Source of the DNA: Paenibacillus sp. FSL R5-0490
GTDB lineage: Bacteria > Bacillota > Bacilli > Bacillales > Cytobacillaceae
DNA length: 64,000 bases
Reading direction: 5' to 3'
Assembly: GCF_001956215.1 (NCBI RefSeq)
Contig: NZ_MRTQ01000026.1
Coordinates: 1-64,000, forward strand
Below, piece by piece: positions 1 through 10,440 of this stretch. Position numbers and translations under genes: made by a program. How positions within the stretch are numbered: the first letter of the stretch is position 1; each line of letters starts with the position of its first letter. The notes beneath the pieces are model-generated. The model ran no database searches. It was not told where the DNA came from and saw nothing but the letters and a program-made list of their open reading frames with translations.

Positions 1-24
1 CTCCGTAAAGACGGATGGTGCCAA

Positions 25-147
25 ATGTTAGATAAACTCCAAAACTTGCTAGATAAATCAAAAATCCTGTTAGATAAATTCAAAAACCTGCTAGATAAAT
101 CTCCAAACACGCAAAATAAATCTCCAAACATGTCAGATAAATCGCAC
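25..147. repeat. 21-bp tandem repeat, about six units
   Basis: The hexamer GATAAA, or AATAAA once, recurs at 31, 52, 73, 94, 115 and 136, an exact 21-bp spacing. The intervening bases are variations on TCNAAAAACCTGCTA. Read in the frame that is open through to ctsR, the units give heptads of the type LDKxxNL. There is no ribosome binding site before the ATG at 25, so I treat this as a DNA repeat rather than the start of a gene. Similar LDK heptad repeats are, as I recall, scattered in Cytobacillus-type genomes; this was not checked. Confidence 0.85.
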
Positions 148-377
148 CACCCCATCTTCAAAGAATCTAAAAACAGTGCACATCCAGCAGCAGCTCAATC
201 CAGTTTTGCCATCCTCAACCCAAAGAACAATCAACCATACACATCAGCTGCCATCCAAAAAACTTCCCCCAACCAAGCACAAACCCGCCCATCCAAAAAT
301 ATATTGTTATCGACATTAACTTCCATTATCAGGTTTGGGAAGTCAAAAAATGGGGGAAAATTATTAATACCCGTCAA
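148..377. other. Intergenic region upstream of ctsR, no supported gene
   Basis: The frame is open through this stretch into ctsR, but the translation is rich in Ser, Asn, Gln and Pro, resembles nothing I know, and lies upstream of the ctsR promoter. A short minus-strand frame at 231-416 also overlaps the promoter and operator and is not credible. I see no RNA gene here. Confidence 0.6.
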
Positions 378-407
378 TTGCAAGAAATTACATAAATCAT
401 GTATAAT
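378..407 (+). promoter_or_regulatory. Sigma-A promoter of the ctsR operon
   Basis: TTGCAA at 378-383 and a perfect TATAAT at 402-407 are separated by 18 bases. The promoter lies 41 bases upstream of the ctsR start and directly abuts the CtsR operator. Confidence 0.75.
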
Positions 408-410
408 TAA

Positions 411-427
411 TGTCAAATATAGTCAAA
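411..427 (+). promoter_or_regulatory. CtsR operator
   Basis: Two direct heptads, TGTCAAA at 411-417 and AGTCAAA at 421-427, are separated by three bases (TAT). This is the known CtsR box layout of tandem GGTCAAA heptads with a 3-nt spacer. It lies just downstream of the -10 element, where bound CtsR would block initiation, so the operon is probably autorepressed and induced by heat. Confidence 0.85.
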
Positions 428-447
428 GTCAGATAGGGGGAGGCCTG

Positions 448-909
448 GTGAGAAATATATCCGACATAATTGAAAATTATCTCAAACAGGTTTTAGAGAA
501 GAGTGAAAGGGAAATCGTGGAAATTAAAAGAAGCGAAATCGCTGACAAATTCCAGTGCGTTCCTTCTCAGATCAATTATGTGATCAACACCCGTTTCACG
601 ATTGAAAAAGGTTATGCAGTTGAAAGTAAGCGGGGCGGCGGGGGCTTCATCCGGATTATGAAAGTCCAGTCCTATGACCATGCTGATTTGATTGACCAGT
701 TAATATCTTTAGTGCAGAGCAGGATTGCCCAGAGCAGTGCGGAGAATGTCATCTACCGTCTGGTAGAAGAAGAGATCATAACACACAGGGAAGCTAAAAT
801 AATGCTTAGTGTTATAGACCGTTCTGTCCTGTATATTGACCTTCCTTTCAGGGATGAGCTGAGGGCAAGAATGCTTAAGGCAATGTTGACCACTTTGAAA
901 TATAAATAG
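448..909 (+). CDS. ctsR: Transcriptional repressor CtsR
   Basis: Repressor of class III heat-shock genes (clp genes and its own operon). The chosen start is GTG at 448, five bases after the purine-rich GGGGGAGG, giving 153 residues, the usual family length. The frame stays open upstream to 25, but that part is excluded because the promoter and operator lie inside it. An N-terminal winged helix-turn-helix (about residues 1-70) contains the glycine-rich wing with the RGGGGFIR motif, which in the family reads the heptad repeat and acts as a heat sensor. The C-terminal half is the dimerisation and McsB-interaction part. First gene of ctsR-mcsA-mcsB-clpC. Confidence 0.95.
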   Translation: MRNISDIIENYLKQVLEKSEREIVEIKRSEIADKFQCVPSQINYVINTRFTIEKGYAVESKRGGGGFIRIMKVQSYDHADLIDQLISLVQSRIAQSSAENVIYRLVEEEIITHREAKIMLSVIDRSVLYIDLPFRDELRARMLKAMLTTLKYK

Positions 910-932
910 TAGTGAGCTGGAGAGGTGAAGTC

Positions 933-1481
933 ATGATTTGTCAGGAATGTAATCAAAGGCCGGCCACGCTGCACTTTACAAAAGTTGTAAATGGAGAGAA
1001 AGCAGAGTTTCATCTTTGTGAGAAATGCGCACAGGAAAAAGGTGAAATGTTTATGCTGGGCAGCGGGTCCGGTTTTTCAATAAATAACTTGCTTGCTGGC
1101 CTTTTGAATATTCAGCCTGCCTTTCAGGGATCGGGCCAGGATCCTTTTCAGCAGGAGAAGGTTCTGCAGTGTGAGCAATGCTCCCTGACCTTTCAGCAAT
1201 TTATTAAAGTTGGCCGTTTTGGATGCGCCAGCTGCTATGAGACTTTTAAAGATCAATTAAACCCCATTCTTAGAAGGCTGCACAGCGGGAATTCGTCACA
1301 CAGCGGGAAAATCCCGGCCAGAATCGGGGGAACCATTCACTTGCGCAGGAATATTGATGATTTAAAAAATCATTTAAAAGAAATGATTTCCAAAGAAGAG
1401 TTTGAGAGAGCGGCAGAATTGAGAGACGAAATTAGGAAATTGGAAAAACAGCTCAATGCCGATCAAAAGGGAGGGGAGTAG
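933..1481 (+). CDS. mcsA: Protein-arginine kinase activator McsA
   Basis: Zinc-binding activator of the arginine kinase McsB, 182 residues. The start is ATG at 933, after GAGAGGTG; an in-frame GTG at 912 would add seven residues but lacks a good ribosome binding site. Four CxxC pairs are visible: CQEC at the N-terminus, CEKC near residue 28, CEQC near 77 and CASC near 93, the usual two zinc fingers. The C-terminal 40 residues form a UVR-type coiled helix pair ([20 protein letters not shown]). It follows ctsR by 23 bases and is almost fused to mcsB, one base away, which suits stoichiometric production of partner proteins. Confidence 0.95.
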   Translation: MICQECNQRPATLHFTKVVNGEKAEFHLCEKCAQEKGEMFMLGSGSGFSINNLLAGLLNIQPAFQGSGQDPFQQEKVLQCEQCSLTFQQFIKVGRFGCASCYETFKDQLNPILRRLHSGNSSHSGKIPARIGGTIHLRRNIDDLKNHLKEMISKEEFERAAELRDEIRKLEKQLNADQKGGE

Positions 1482-1482
1482 C

Positions 1483-2562
1483 TTGTCGCTGGAACGTTTC
1501 ATAAATCAAGCTATCAGCTCCTGGATGAGTGCGGAAGGCCCTGATTCCGATATTGTATTAAGCTCACGGATCAGGCTCGCCCGCAATATAAAGCAATATA
1601 AATTCCCTACCTTATTTTCAAATGAAGAAGCAGAAGCAGTCATTGAAAAAATAAAGGCAAGGGTGGAGCATTCTTCTTTTTCAAAACTTGGGGAAATGGA
1701 GCTTTTATTAATGGATAACCTTCAGCCGCTTCAAAAAAGAGTGCTGATGGAAAAGCATCTGATCAGTCCCCATCTTGCTGAGAATTCAACTCATGGTGCC
1801 TGCCTTCTTTCTGAAAATGAAGAAGTCAGTATCATGATTAATGAAGAAGACCATATAAGGATTCAATGCCTGTTTCCGGGGTTTCAGCTTTCTGAAGCCT
1901 TAAATATGGCAAATGAAATTGATGATTGGCTGGAGGAAGAAGCCGATTATGCATTTGATGAAGATATTGGCTTTTTAACAAGCTGCCCCACAAATGTAGG
2001 AACAGGGCTCAGGGCATCGGTTATGATGCATTTGCCTGGCCTCGTTCTCACACACCAAATGAACCGGATTATCCCGGCAATTAACCAGTTAGGTTTAGTT
2101 GTTAGAGGAATTTACGGGGAAGGCAGCGAAGCTTTAGGTAATATCTTTCAAGTTTCAAATCAGATCACTCTCGGAAAGTCAGAAGAGGATATCGCCGAGG
2201 ATCTGAAAAGCGTTGTCAGTCAGCTGATTTCTCAGGAAAGATCGGCAAGGGAAGCATTAGCAAAGACTTCTAACATACAATTAGAAGATAGAGTCTTCCG
2301 CTCTTATGGCGTTTTATCAAACAGCCGGATCATTGAATCCAAGGAAGCAGCACAATGCTTGTCTGATGTTCGCCTGGGGATTGATATGCAGTACATTAAA
2401 AACATATCAAAGAATATATTGAATGAGCTGATGATCCTGACACAGCCCGGTTTCCTGCAGCAGTATGCAGGCGGGCCGCTCAGACCGCATGAACGCGATA
2501 TCCGCAGGGCTTCACTAATTAGGGAAAGATTAAAAATGGAAGATCAAGAGTTGGGAGGATGA
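1483..2562 (+). CDS. mcsB: Protein-arginine kinase McsB
   Basis: Phosphorylates arginine residues on proteins, including CtsR, marking them for ClpC-ClpP. The start chosen is TTG at 1483, preceded by the strong GGGAGGGGAG and giving MSLERFINQ..., as in B. subtilis. An ATG at 1456 in the same frame would lie inside mcsA and upstream of that site. The 359-residue product has the phosphagen-kinase fold: SSRIRLARN near residue 27 binds nucleotide phosphates, and [15 protein letters not shown] near residue 170 carries the family's active-site cysteine. The C-terminal [17 protein letters not shown] is typical of bacterial McsB. Four bases separate it from clpC. Confidence 0.95.
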   Translation: MSLERFINQAISSWMSAEGPDSDIVLSSRIRLARNIKQYKFPTLFSNEEAEAVIEKIKARVEHSSFSKLGEMELLLMDNLQPLQKRVLMEKHLISPHLAENSTHGACLLSENEEVSIMINEEDHIRIQCLFPGFQLSEALNMANEIDDWLEEEADYAFDEDIGFLTSCPTNVGTGLRASVMMHLPGLVLTHQMNRIIPAINQLGLVVRGIYGEGSEALGNIFQVSNQITLGKSEEDIAEDLKSVVSQLISQERSAREALAKTSNIQLEDRVFRSYGVLSNSRIIESKEAAQCLSDVRLGIDMQYIKNISKNILNELMILTQPGFLQQYAGGPLRPHERDIRRASLIRERLKMEDQELGG

Positions 2563-2566
2563 AATT

Positions 2567-5017
2567 ATGATGTTCGGACGATTTACGGAAAGAGCTCAAA
2601 AAGTATTGGCGTTAGCACAGGAGGAAGCAATCCGTTTAGGACATAATAACATCGGAACAGAGCATATTCTGCTTGGGCTTGTACGCGAAGGTGAAGGAAT
2701 TGCGGCTAAAGCTCTGTATGCTTTAGGCCTCGGCTCTGATAAGATCCAAAAAGAGGTTGAGAATTTAATTGGCAGGGGGCAGGATGCTTCCCAGACCATT
2801 CACTATACACCGCGTGCCAAGAAAGTGATTGAACTTTCCATGGATGAAGCAAGAAAGCTTGGCCACTCCTATGTGGGAACAGAGCATATCCTGCTTGGCC
2901 TGATCCGTGAGGGCGAAGGCGTTGCTGCGAGGGTATTGAATAACCTTGGAGTCAGCCTCAATAAAGCGCGCCAGCAGGTGCTTCAGCTGTTAGGCAGCAA
3001 TGAATCCGGCAGCCATCAGGGAGGCTCGGCAGCCAATGCGAACACCCCGACCCTGGATGGATTAGCACGTGACCTGACTGCTATTGCCAGAGAAGGAAGC
3101 CTCGATCCAGTTATAGGACGAAGCAAAGAAATTCAGCGTGTGATTGAAGTATTAAGCCGGAGAACGAAAAACAACCCGGTTCTCATTGGTGAGCCTGGTG
3201 TGGGTAAAACAGCCATTGCAGAGGGCCTAGCGCAGCAGATTATTAACAATGAAGTGCCGGAGACTCTTCGTGATAAAAGGGTTATGACGCTTGATATGGG
3301 TACAGTAGTTGCCGGAACAAAGTATCGCGGTGAATTTGAAGACCGCCTGAAGAAGGTAATGGATGAAATCAGGCAGGCAGGAAACATCATCTTATTCATT
3401 GACGAGCTTCATACATTAATAGGAGCAGGAGGAGCAGAAGGAGCGATTGATGCTTCCAACATTCTAAAGCCATCTCTTGCCCGCGGCGAACTCCAGTGTA
3501 TTGGTGCAACTACACTTGATGAATATAGAAAATACATTGAAAAAGATGCGGCACTTGAAAGAAGGTTCCAGCCTATTACAGTGGATGAGCCGACTGCCGA
3601 AGAATCTGTTCAAATCCTTGAGGGGCTGCGCGACCGTTACGAAGCCCATCACCGCGTAACCATTACAGATGCAGCGATTGAAGCAGCCGTAAAGCTGTCA
3701 GACCGCTACATTTCAGACCGCTTTCTTCCGGATAAGGCGATTGATTTAATCGATGAAGCGGGTTCAAAGGTAAGATTGCGGTCTTATACTACGCCTCCAA
3801 ACCTGAAAGAGCTTGAGGTTAAGCTTGAGGATGTAAGAAAAGAGAAGGATGCAGCCGTACAAAGCCAGGAATTTGAAAAAGCGGCTTCCTTAAGGGATAC
3901 GGAGCAGCGCCTGCGTGAACAGCTGGAAGAGACGAAGAAAACATGGAAAGAAAAGCAGGGCAAAGAAAACAGTGAAGTGACGGTTGAGGATATTGCCAAT
4001 GTGGTGGCCAGCTGGACGGGAATCCCTGTTTCGAAGCTTGCCCAAACTGAAACAGAAAAGCTTCTTAATCTGGAAGAAATCCTTCATTCCCGTGTAATCG
4101 GGCAGGAAGAAGCCGTTAAGGCCATTTCGAAGGCTGTCCGCCGTGCCCGTGCTGGCCTTAAAGATCCGAAGCGCCCGATTGGCTCATTTGTATTCCTTGG
4201 CCCGACTGGAGTGGGTAAAACTGAGCTGGCCCGTGCATTAGCAGAAGCGATGTTCGGTGATGAGGATGCGATGATCCGCATCGATATGTCAGAATACATG
4301 GAGAAGCACTCCACATCCCGTCTGGTCGGTTCTCCTCCAGGTTATGTAGGGTATGAAGAAGGAGGCCAATTAACCGAAAAAGTCCGCAGAAAACCATATT
4401 CTGTTGTGCTTCTCGATGAAATTGAAAAGGCCCACCCTGATGTATTCAATATCCTATTACAGGTATTGGAAGACGGAAGATTAACAGACTCGAAGGGAAG
4501 AACCGTTGATTTCCGCAACACTGTTCTGATTATGACATCCAATGTAGGTGCTGAAGCGCTTAAGCGGAACAAATACGTTGGCTTTAACATCCAGGATGGG
4601 GAACAGGATTACAAAGATATGAAAGGAAAGGTAATGGAAGAGATGAAGAAGTCCTTCCGTCCGGAATTCCTGAACCGTATCGATGAAATTATCGTTTTCC
4701 ATGCATTGGAGAAAAAGCATCTTCAGGAAATCGTTTCGCTTATGTCTGATACCTTAACGAAACGTTTGAAGGAACAGGATATTACATTGGAATTAACAGA
4801 TGCAGCCAAAGAAAAAATCTCGGTTGAGGGCTATGATCCTGAGTACGGAGCACGTCCGCTCCGCCGGGCCATTCAAAAGCATATTGAAGACCGTTTATCC
4901 GAAGAGCTGTTAAGAGGAACAGTCCTAACTGGGCAAAGCGTGGTAATCGATGTGAAGGATGGAGAATTTGTGGTGAGAACCGCAGAACCAAGCAGAACAG
5001 CAAACCTTCAAAAATAA
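2567..5017 (+). CDS. clpC: ATP-dependent Clp protease ATP-binding subunit ClpC
   Basis: AAA+ unfoldase that feeds arginine-phosphorylated and adaptor-delivered proteins to ClpP; 816 residues, close to the B. subtilis length. Two N-domain repeats, each with the GTEHILLGL motif, occupy residues 1-145. The first AAA module has Walker A GEPGVGKT near 210. A UVR/M-domain coiled coil spans about 420-460 and binds McsA- or MecA-type adaptors. The second AAA module has Walker A GPTGVGKT near 547, followed by the C-terminal small domain. Last gene of the CtsR operon; a strong terminator follows. Confidence 0.97.
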   Translation: MMFGRFTERAQKVLALAQEEAIRLGHNNIGTEHILLGLVREGEGIAAKALYALGLGSDKIQKEVENLIGRGQDASQTIHYTPRAKKVIELSMDEARKLGHSYVGTEHILLGLIREGEGVAARVLNNLGVSLNKARQQVLQLLGSNESGSHQGGSAANANTPTLDGLARDLTAIAREGSLDPVIGRSKEIQRVIEVLSRRTKNNPVLIGEPGVGKTAIAEGLAQQIINNEVPETLRDKRVMTLDMGTVVAGTKYRGEFEDRLKKVMDEIRQAGNIILFIDELHTLIGAGGAEGAIDASNILKPSLARGELQCIGATTLDEYRKYIEKDAALERRFQPITVDEPTAEESVQILEGLRDRYEAHHRVTITDAAIEAAVKLSDRYISDRFLPDKAIDLIDEAGSKVRLRSYTTPPNLKELEVKLEDVRKEKDAAVQSQEFEKAASLRDTEQRLREQLEETKKTWKEKQGKENSEVTVEDIANVVASWTGIPVSKLAQTETEKLLNLEEILHSRVIGQEEAVKAISKAVRRARAGLKDPKRPIGSFVFLGPTGVGKTELARALAEAMFGDEDAMIRIDMSEYMEKHSTSRLVGSPPGYVGYEEGGQLTEKVRRKPYSVVLLDEIEKAHPDVFNILLQVLEDGRLTDSKGRTVDFRNTVLIMTSNVGAEALKRNKYVGFNIQDGEQDYKDMKGKVMEEMKKSFRPEFLNRIDEIIVFHALEKKHLQEIVSLMSDTLTKRLKEQDITLELTDAAKEKISVEGYDPEYGARPLRRAIQKHIEDRLSEELLRGTVLTGQSVVIDVKDGEFVVRTAEPSRTANLQK

Positions 5018-5061
5018 GGTGTAACGGACCATATTATATAAACATCAGTGATCACACACAG

Positions 5062-5101
5062 CAAAAAGGTACACGTCCCTGTTATACGTGTACCTTTTTG
5101 T
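5062..5101 (+). terminator. Intrinsic terminator after clpC
   Basis: A perfect 15-bp inverted repeat (5062-5076 with 5086-5100) encloses a 9-base loop. The T-rich right arm serves as the U tract, and the symmetric A/T tracts would let it work on both strands. Confidence 0.9.
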
Positions 5102-5330
5102 ACTCTTTCAGGACATTTTTAAATACAGCCTTAAAAGAGGTTTATTCAGCCGTTTTATGTTAATTTTAAGAGAGAAAAAGATATCAGGACAAAAACATTT
5201 TAAGACCCGTTGGAAAAGGGAATAGGAAGTAAACGTACTTCTTTCATCACTGGTTCTTCCATGCAAGGCCGGTAATCATAAGATTTTCCTTTACCGCGGC
5301 TGGTATGAATGTACAGAGAGGGGAAGAAGT
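5102..5330. other. Intergenic region upstream of radA
   Basis: I found no gene and no convincing sigma-A promoter. A small inverted repeat GAAGTA-AACG-TACTTC lies near 5227-5242. The radA ribosome binding site AGAGAGGGGAAG is at about 5314-5325. The radA-disA promoter should lie here but is not obvious. Confidence 0.5.
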
Positions 5331-6710
5331 ATGGCTAAAAGAAAAACGAAATTCATGTGCCAGGAATGCGGCTATGAATCAGCGAAATGGATGGGGAAAT
5401 GTCCGGGGTGCGGACAATGGAATACGATGGTGGAAGAGGTGGAGAAGCCAGCTTCAACGAGAAGAGGCGCTTTTGCACATTCACAGGGAACGTCCATAGC
5501 GGCAAAAGCTACGCCAATTACATCCATCGAAACAGTCAGCGAACCCCGCATACATACCGATTTAAAAGAATTAAACCGTGTCCTCGGGGGCGGGATTGTA
5601 AGAGGTTCCCTTGTTCTGATCGGGGGAGATCCGGGCATCGGGAAATCAACGCTTCTTCTTCAAGTGTCCTCACAGCTTGCGAACAGGAAGCACTCGGTCC
5701 TCTATATATCAGGGGAAGAATCCATGCGCCAGACGAAGCTGCGGGCTGACCGCTTAGGTGTTTCTTCAGACAGTCTGCTCGTTTATTCGGAAACCAGCCT
5801 TGAAGAAATCAGCAGAACGATTGAAACAGTCAACCCTGACTTTGTCATTATCGATTCCATACAGACGATTTTCCACCCGGAAGTGACATCGGCGCCGGGG
5901 AGTGTTTCCCAGGTTCGGGAATGTACCGCTGAACTGATGCGCATTGGCAAAACGAAGGGAATTGCCATTTTTATCGTAGGGCATGTTACAAAGGAGGGCT
6001 CCATTGCGGGTCCAAGACTTCTTGAGCACATGGTGGATACGGTTTTATACTTTGAAGGTGAACGCCATCATACATACCGGATTTTACGAGCTGTAAAAAA
6101 CAGATTCGGGTCAACAAACGAGATGGGCATTTTTGAAATGAAGGAACTTGGGCTTGAGGAAGTAGCCAATCCATCGGAAATTTTCCTCGAAGAGCGGTCA
6201 CAGGGGGCTGCCGGTTCAACAGTCGTTGCTTCCATGGAGGGGACGAGGCCTGTTCTTGTTGAAATTCAGGCGCTTATTTCCCCGACAAGCTTTGGAAATC
6301 CAAGACGAATGGCAACCGGAATCGATCATAACCGGGTCCCGCTACTGATGGCCGTTTTGGAAAAACGGGTCGGAATGCTCCTGCAAAATCAGGATGCCTA
6401 TTTAAAAGTCGCTGGCGGAGTAAAGCTTGATGAACCGGCAATTGATTTGGCCATAGCGGTGAGTATTGCGTCGAGCTTTCGGGATAAGCCAACAAAAGCA
6501 ACAGACTGCATCATTGGAGAAGTAGGACTCACCGGCGAGGTCAGGAGAGTCTCAAGAATCGAACAAAGAGTGCAGGAGGCGGCCAAGCTGGGCTTTGAAC
6601 GGGTCATCCTGCCGGCGAATAATCTTGGCGGCTGGAGCGCACCGGGAGGAATCGAACTGATCGGAGTTAGCTCTGTTGGTGAAGCGCTAAAGGCTGCGTT
6701 AGGGGGATAA
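5331..6710 (+). CDS. radA: DNA repair protein RadA
   Basis: RecA-like ATPase that promotes branch migration in recombination repair; in B. subtilis it also interacts with DisA. The 459 residues contain an N-terminal four-cysteine zinc finger (CQECGYES...CPGCGQW, residues 10-30), a Walker [11 protein letters not shown] near 100, the RadA-specific KNRFG motif near 255 and a C-terminal Lon-like domain from about 290. The start ATG at 5331 follows AGAGGGGAAGAAG. disA begins two bases after the stop, so the pair is co-transcribed. Confidence 0.95.
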   Translation: MAKRKTKFMCQECGYESAKWMGKCPGCGQWNTMVEEVEKPASTRRGAFAHSQGTSIAAKATPITSIETVSEPRIHTDLKELNRVLGGGIVRGSLVLIGGDPGIGKSTLLLQVSSQLANRKHSVLYISGEESMRQTKLRADRLGVSSDSLLVYSETSLEEISRTIETVNPDFVIIDSIQTIFHPEVTSAPGSVSQVRECTAELMRIGKTKGIAIFIVGHVTKEGSIAGPRLLEHMVDTVLYFEGERHHTYRILRAVKNRFGSTNEMGIFEMKELGLEEVANPSEIFLEERSQGAAGSTVVASMEGTRPVLVEIQALISPTSFGNPRRMATGIDHNRVPLLMAVLEKRVGMLLQNQDAYLKVAGGVKLDEPAIDLAIAVSIASSFRDKPTKATDCIIGEVGLTGEVRRVSRIEQRVQEAAKLGFERVILPANNLGGWSAPGGIELIGVSSVGEALKAALGG

Positions 6711-6712
6711 AC

Positions 6713-7786
6713 ATGGAGACTAAAAAAATGGGCGAAAAAACAATGAGTGAAATCCTTCGATTCATGGCTCCGGGTACGTCTATCAGGGAAGGGATTGATA
6801 ATGTTCTGCGTGCCAATACAGGCGGGCTGATTGTATTAGGCTCTAAAGAAAAGCTGAGCAACCTTGTTGATGGGGGTTTTCAAATTAATTGCCCATTTTC
6901 GCCAAGTTATCTGTATGAGCTGGCCAAGATGGATGGGGCTATTATTTTAAATGAAGAGGGGAACATGATTCTGATTGCGAATGCCCAGCTGGCTCCTGAT
7001 CCCGGTGTGCCCTCTACAGAAACGGGCATGCGGCATCGGACGGCTGAGCGGGTAGCCCGGCAAACAGGCGCATTAGTGATTGCCATTTCCCAGAGACGCA
7101 ATGTCATTACCCTTTATAAGGGGCATTCCCGCTATGCGCTGAGGGATATTGGCGTTATTTTAACGAAGGCGAATGTAGCCGTCCAGACGCTTGAAAAATA
7201 TAAGGTCGTTCTTGAACAGAGCATCGGCAATCTCAGCATCCTGGAATTTGAGGAGCTTGTTACCTACAGCGACATCCTGCATGTTTTTCATAATATCGAA
7301 ATGGTTCTGCGCATTAAAAATGAGCTGCTCACCTATTTAAGTGAACTGGGCACCGAAGGAAGGCTGATCCGGCTCCAGATGAATGAGCTGCTGGTGGAGC
7401 TTGAACGGGAAGCAGAATGGATTATTAGAGATTATGCCCAATCAAGAGACATCGACTCCAGGGAGGCGCTTGTCAAACTGCAGGTCCTTTCAAAAGGGGA
7501 AATGCTCGAAGACTCTGTCATTCTAAAGCTTCTGGGCTACAACGGGTATATTCACACGGAAGAATTCAAATGTCCCCGCGGCTTCCGCATGCTGAATAAA
7601 GTTCCGCGCCTGCCGCCAATTATTATTGAAAATCTGATCAACCGGTTTGAAGAATTCCCCAATATCATCACGGCAACTGTAGAGGAGCTCGATGAGGTGG
7701 AAGGAATCGGGGAAGTGCGGGCAAGAAAAATTAAAGAGGGACTTAAGCTCATAAAAGAGCAGGTTTTTGCGGATCGTCAGCTATAA
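6713..7786 (+). CDS. disA: DNA integrity scanning diadenylate cyclase DisA
   Basis: Makes cyclic di-AMP from two ATP and scans DNA for branched structures. The 357-residue product has the DAC domain with the catalytic MDGA motif (about residue 75) and the [11 protein letters not shown] motif (about 105-117), a helical middle, and a C-terminal helix-hairpin-helix DNA-binding region ([16 protein letters not shown]). It starts two bases after radA, whose end supplies the GGGGG ribosome binding site. ATG at 6713 matches the B. subtilis start. Confidence 0.96.
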   Translation: METKKMGEKTMSEILRFMAPGTSIREGIDNVLRANTGGLIVLGSKEKLSNLVDGGFQINCPFSPSYLYELAKMDGAIILNEEGNMILIANAQLAPDPGVPSTETGMRHRTAERVARQTGALVIAISQRRNVITLYKGHSRYALRDIGVILTKANVAVQTLEKYKVVLEQSIGNLSILEFEELVTYSDILHVFHNIEMVLRIKNELLTYLSELGTEGRLIRLQMNELLVELEREAEWIIRDYAQSRDIDSREALVKLQVLSKGEMLEDSVILKLLGYNGYIHTEEFKCPRGFRMLNKVPRLPPIIIENLINRFEEFPNIITATVEELDEVEGIGEVRARKIKEGLKLIKEQVFADRQL

Positions 7787-7794
7787 AGAGACCA

Positions 7795-7823
7795 TTGAAC
7801 TATGTAATTAGTTATGCTAAAAT
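7795..7823 (+). promoter_or_regulatory. Candidate sigma-A promoter of yacL-ispD-ispF
   Basis: TTGAAC at 7795-7800 and TAAAAT at 7818-7823 are 17 bases apart, with a TG one base upstream of the -10 (extended -10). It begins nine bases after the disA stop. A second TTGACA at 7838 lacks a good -10 partner. Confidence 0.55.
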
Positions 7824-7928
7824 GGTTGGTTAATTATTTGACAGTTTATTGCCAATGGTGCTACCCTTAAAGTGGATGAAAGTATTAATTTAAGCAGTTG
7901 TTTTATTATCGTGAAATAATTATAAGAG

Positions 7929-7969
7929 ACAAAATTGAAATTACCCCGGATTCAGGGTTTCAATTTTGT
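7929..7969 (+). other. Long hairpin in the yacL leader
   Basis: ACAAAATTGAAA at 7929-7940 is perfectly complementary to TTTCAATTTTGT at 7958-7969. The 17-base loop can form a further CCC/GGG pairing. There is no clean T tract on the + strand, so it may be a radA-disA terminator of weak type or a structured leader. Confidence 0.55.
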
Positions 7970-8004
7970 GAATTTGTTTATAATGATTAAAAGGAGGTGA
8001 AGGA

Positions 8005-9090
8005 ATGTTAAAACGTATTGTACAGGCATGCTTCCTTATTATAGGGGTAACGCTTGGAATATTTTTAATTCCTGACTTATTAAAATTAATCAATTTAGAT
8101 GACATTCCTCTTTTAAACAATCCATACGTGTCCGCCATTTTAGGTGCTATTATTTTTTATCTTTTAACTTTTTGGGCGGTTGATCATGTCGTCAATTTTG
8201 TGAGATGGGCAGAAGAATCACTGGTAAAAGTACCTATAACAGATATTATTTTTGGAAGTGTCGGCCTGGTTTTTGGATTAGTCATTGCCTTTTTAATCGG
8301 ATATGCCCTAAATGCGATTGAGGTGCCGATTCTGAATACAGTAGCTCCCATTGTGCTGACGCTTATATTCGGCTATCTGGGATTTCAGGTTGGCTTTAAA
8401 AAGCGGGATGAGCTTTTAAGCTTATTTACCAAGAAAAAGAAAAGCAATGAAGAAGAAATTGACCCTGAAGCTGCACCTAAAAAATCACTTAAGATTCTTG
8501 ACACAAGCGTTATTATCGATGGACGCATTGCTGATATCTGCCAGACTGGCTTTTTGGAAGGCACGATTGTCATTCCGCAGTTTGTGCTCGAAGAACTTCA
8601 GCATATTGCTGATTCATCAGATGTATTAAAGCGCAACCGAGGCAGACGGGGTCTGGATATATTAAACCGGATTCAAAAAGAGCTTTCGATTAATGTGGAA
8701 ATCTATGAAGGTGATTTTGAAGAAATCCAAGAGGTGGACAGCAAGCTGGTGAAGCTGGCTAAGTTAACGAATGGCGTCGTTGTGACCAATGATTTTAACT
8801 TAAACAAGGTTTGTGAACTGCAAAAGGTGGCAGTCCTTAATATTAATGACCTGGCTAATGCTGTCAAACCGGTTGTGCTTCCAGGTGAAGAAATGAAAGT
8901 ACAGGTAATAAAAGACGGCAAGGAACAGAATCAGGGGATTGCCTATCTGGATGACGGCACGATGATCGTGGTGGAAGAAGGCAGAAATTACATTGGCAAA
9001 CATATTGACGTGCTTGTCACAAGTGTTCTGCAGACATCAGCCGGAAGAATGATCTTTGCAAAACCCAAGCTTCTGGAAAAAGCTTTATAA
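8005..9090 (+). CDS. yacL: PIN/TRAM-domain membrane protein YacL
   Basis: Membrane-anchored putative nuclease; the substrate is unknown. The 361 residues begin with four hydrophobic segments (about residues 4-22, 40-62, 76-104, 110-132). They are followed by a cytoplasmic PIN domain starting [15 protein letters not shown] (the first acidic metal ligand is the D) with further acidic residues near NDFNLNKV, and a C-terminal TRAM RNA-binding domain ([19 protein letters not shown] onward). ATG at 8005 follows AAGGAGGTGAAGG. It is upstream of the isoprenoid genes, as in B. subtilis, with a terminator in between. Confidence 0.93.
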   Translation: MLKRIVQACFLIIGVTLGIFLIPDLLKLINLDDIPLLNNPYVSAILGAIIFYLLTFWAVDHVVNFVRWAEESLVKVPITDIIFGSVGLVFGLVIAFLIGYALNAIEVPILNTVAPIVLTLIFGYLGFQVGFKKRDELLSLFTKKKKSNEEEIDPEAAPKKSLKILDTSVIIDGRIADICQTGFLEGTIVIPQFVLEELQHIADSSDVLKRNRGRRGLDILNRIQKELSINVEIYEGDFEEIQEVDSKLVKLAKLTNGVVVTNDFNLNKVCELQKVAVLNINDLANAVKPVVLPGEEMKVQVIKDGKEQNQGIAYLDDGTMIVVEEGRNYIGKHIDVLVTSVLQTSAGRMIFAKPKLLEKAL

Positions 9091-9117
9091 TGTATGATGG
9101 AAAGTAGGACAGAACGT

Positions 9118-9145
9118 GCAGGGAGATTGATTTCCCTGCCTTTTT
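9118..9145 (+). terminator. Intrinsic terminator after yacL
   Basis: GCAGGGA at 9118-9124 pairs with TCCCTGC at 9133-9139 and is followed by CTTTTT. It lies 30 bases before the ispD start, so some read-through or a separate ispD promoter is implied. Confidence 0.8.
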
Positions 9146-9176
9146 GCCTGCTTTTTTAAAAGAGGAGTCAAAAAAT

Positions 9177-9863
9177 ATGAATTATCAAGCGATTCTCCCG
9201 GCAGCCGGGCAGGGGAAACGAATGGGAGCCGGAAAGAATAAGCTTCTTCTGGAAATTGGAAATGTCCCTGTGTTTATACATACGTTAAGAGTTTTTGAGA
9301 GTGACCCGGAGTGCACAGGCATTTTTCTGGCCATTAATCCTCAGGATGAAGAAGAAATGCGGAATCTGTTAAAAAAGCATCAGATTAAGAAGGTGGCTGC
9401 TATGGTTGAAGGCGGAAGGGAAAGGCAGCATAGCGTCTATAATGCGGCCAAGGCAGCTTCGGGTGAGGAAGTAGTCCTGGTTCATGACGCTGCCCGCCCT
9501 TTTATTACCCGGGATTTACTGCAGCCCCTGGTGAAGGCAGCCTGGGAAAAAGGAGCTGCTGTTCTGGCAGTGCCGCTGAAGGATACCGTTAAAAAAGCTG
9601 ACGGGCATTTAATTACAGAAACACTTGAACGTTCCTGCCTGTGGGCTGTTCAGACTCCACAGGCCTTTCGCGTTTCTTCCCTGCTTGAGGCACACCGCAA
9701 GGCAGACGGAGACGGCTTTTTAGGAACAGATGATGCGAGCCTCGTGGAGCGGTTAGGCAATGAAGTGGTGATTGTTGAGGGAAGTTACGATAATATTAAG
9801 CTGACTACGCCGGAAGATATTTATTTTGCGGAAGCAATTATAAAGAAAAGAAGCCATATGTAA
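9177..9863 (+). CDS. ispD: 2-C-methyl-D-erythritol 4-phosphate cytidylyltransferase
   Basis: Third step of the non-mevalonate isoprenoid pathway: MEP plus CTP to CDP-methylerythritol. The start is ATG at 9177 after AGAGGAGT; an upstream frame start at 9144 overlaps the yacL terminator and is rejected. The 228-residue product has the nucleotidyltransferase signature [11 protein letters not shown]...NKLL at residues 7-23, DAARPF near 107, and the conserved TPQAF near 160. ispF, the enzyme two steps on, starts 14 bases downstream. Confidence 0.95.
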   Translation: MNYQAILPAAGQGKRMGAGKNKLLLEIGNVPVFIHTLRVFESDPECTGIFLAINPQDEEEMRNLLKKHQIKKVAAMVEGGRERQHSVYNAAKAASGEEVVLVHDAARPFITRDLLQPLVKAAWEKGAAVLAVPLKDTVKKADGHLITETLERSCLWAVQTPQAFRVSSLLEAHRKADGDGFLGTDDASLVERLGNEVVIVEGSYDNIKLTTPEDIYFAEAIIKKRSHM

Positions 9864-9877
9864 AGGGGATTGTTATC

Positions 9878-10363
9878 ATGTTTCGGATTGGACAAGGATT
9901 TGATGTTCACCAGTTTGCTGAAGGACGCCCCCTGATTATCGGGGGAATTGAAATACCATATGAGAAAGGGCTTTTAGGGCATTCAGATGCAGATGTCCTG
10001 CTGCATACAGTGGCAGATGCCTGCCTTGGGGCCATTGGAGAAGGGGACATTGGGCGGCATTTTCCTGATACCGATCCTGAATTCAAGGATGCCGATTCGG
10101 CAAAGCTGCTGCAGCATGTATGGGGAATCGTAAAAGAAAAAGGGTATGAGCTGGTTAATGCAGACTGCACCATCATTGCCCAGAAGCCGAAGATGGCTCC
10201 TCATATCGGTAAAATGCAGGAGCGGATTGCAGAGCTTCTGGAAACCGAAAAAGAAAATATTAATGTGAAAGCGACCACTACAGAAAAGCTTGGCTTTACG
10301 GGACGGGGAGAGGGAATCGCTTCCCAGGCAGCTGTTTTGCTGAAAAAGATAGAGAACCGCTAA
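9878..10363 (+). CDS. ispF: 2-C-methyl-D-erythritol 2,4-cyclodiphosphate synthase
   Basis: Cyclises CDP-ME 2-phosphate with release of CMP in the MEP pathway; the active trimer binds a divalent metal. In the 161 residues the metal-binding GxDVHQF is at residues 6-12, [10 protein letters not shown] is near 35-44, and the C-terminal signature [18 protein letters not shown] is near 133. The start ATG 9878 follows AAAGGGGATTG. It sits between ispD and gltX as in other Bacilli. Confidence 0.96.
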   Translation: MFRIGQGFDVHQFAEGRPLIIGGIEIPYEKGLLGHSDADVLLHTVADACLGAIGEGDIGRHFPDTDPEFKDADSAKLLQHVWGIVKEKGYELVNADCTIIAQKPKMAPHIGKMQERIAELLETEKENINVKATTTEKLGFTGRGEGIASQAAVLLKKIENR

Positions 10364-10440
10364 AATTACCTTTCAGAAGAAAAACCTGAGTGTTAAAATA
10401 TAGCTTACGATAAACTCAAGATTTTAAGGAGGAAATCAGT

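Noticed and set aside
231-416. Minus-strand 61-residue ORF near the ctsR promoter
   Set aside because: No ribosome binding site or known family; it overlaps the ctsR promoter and operator.
25-447. N-terminal 141-codon extension of ctsR
   Set aside because: It contains the promoter and the CtsR operator, lacks a ribosome binding site at its ATG, and would double the family length.
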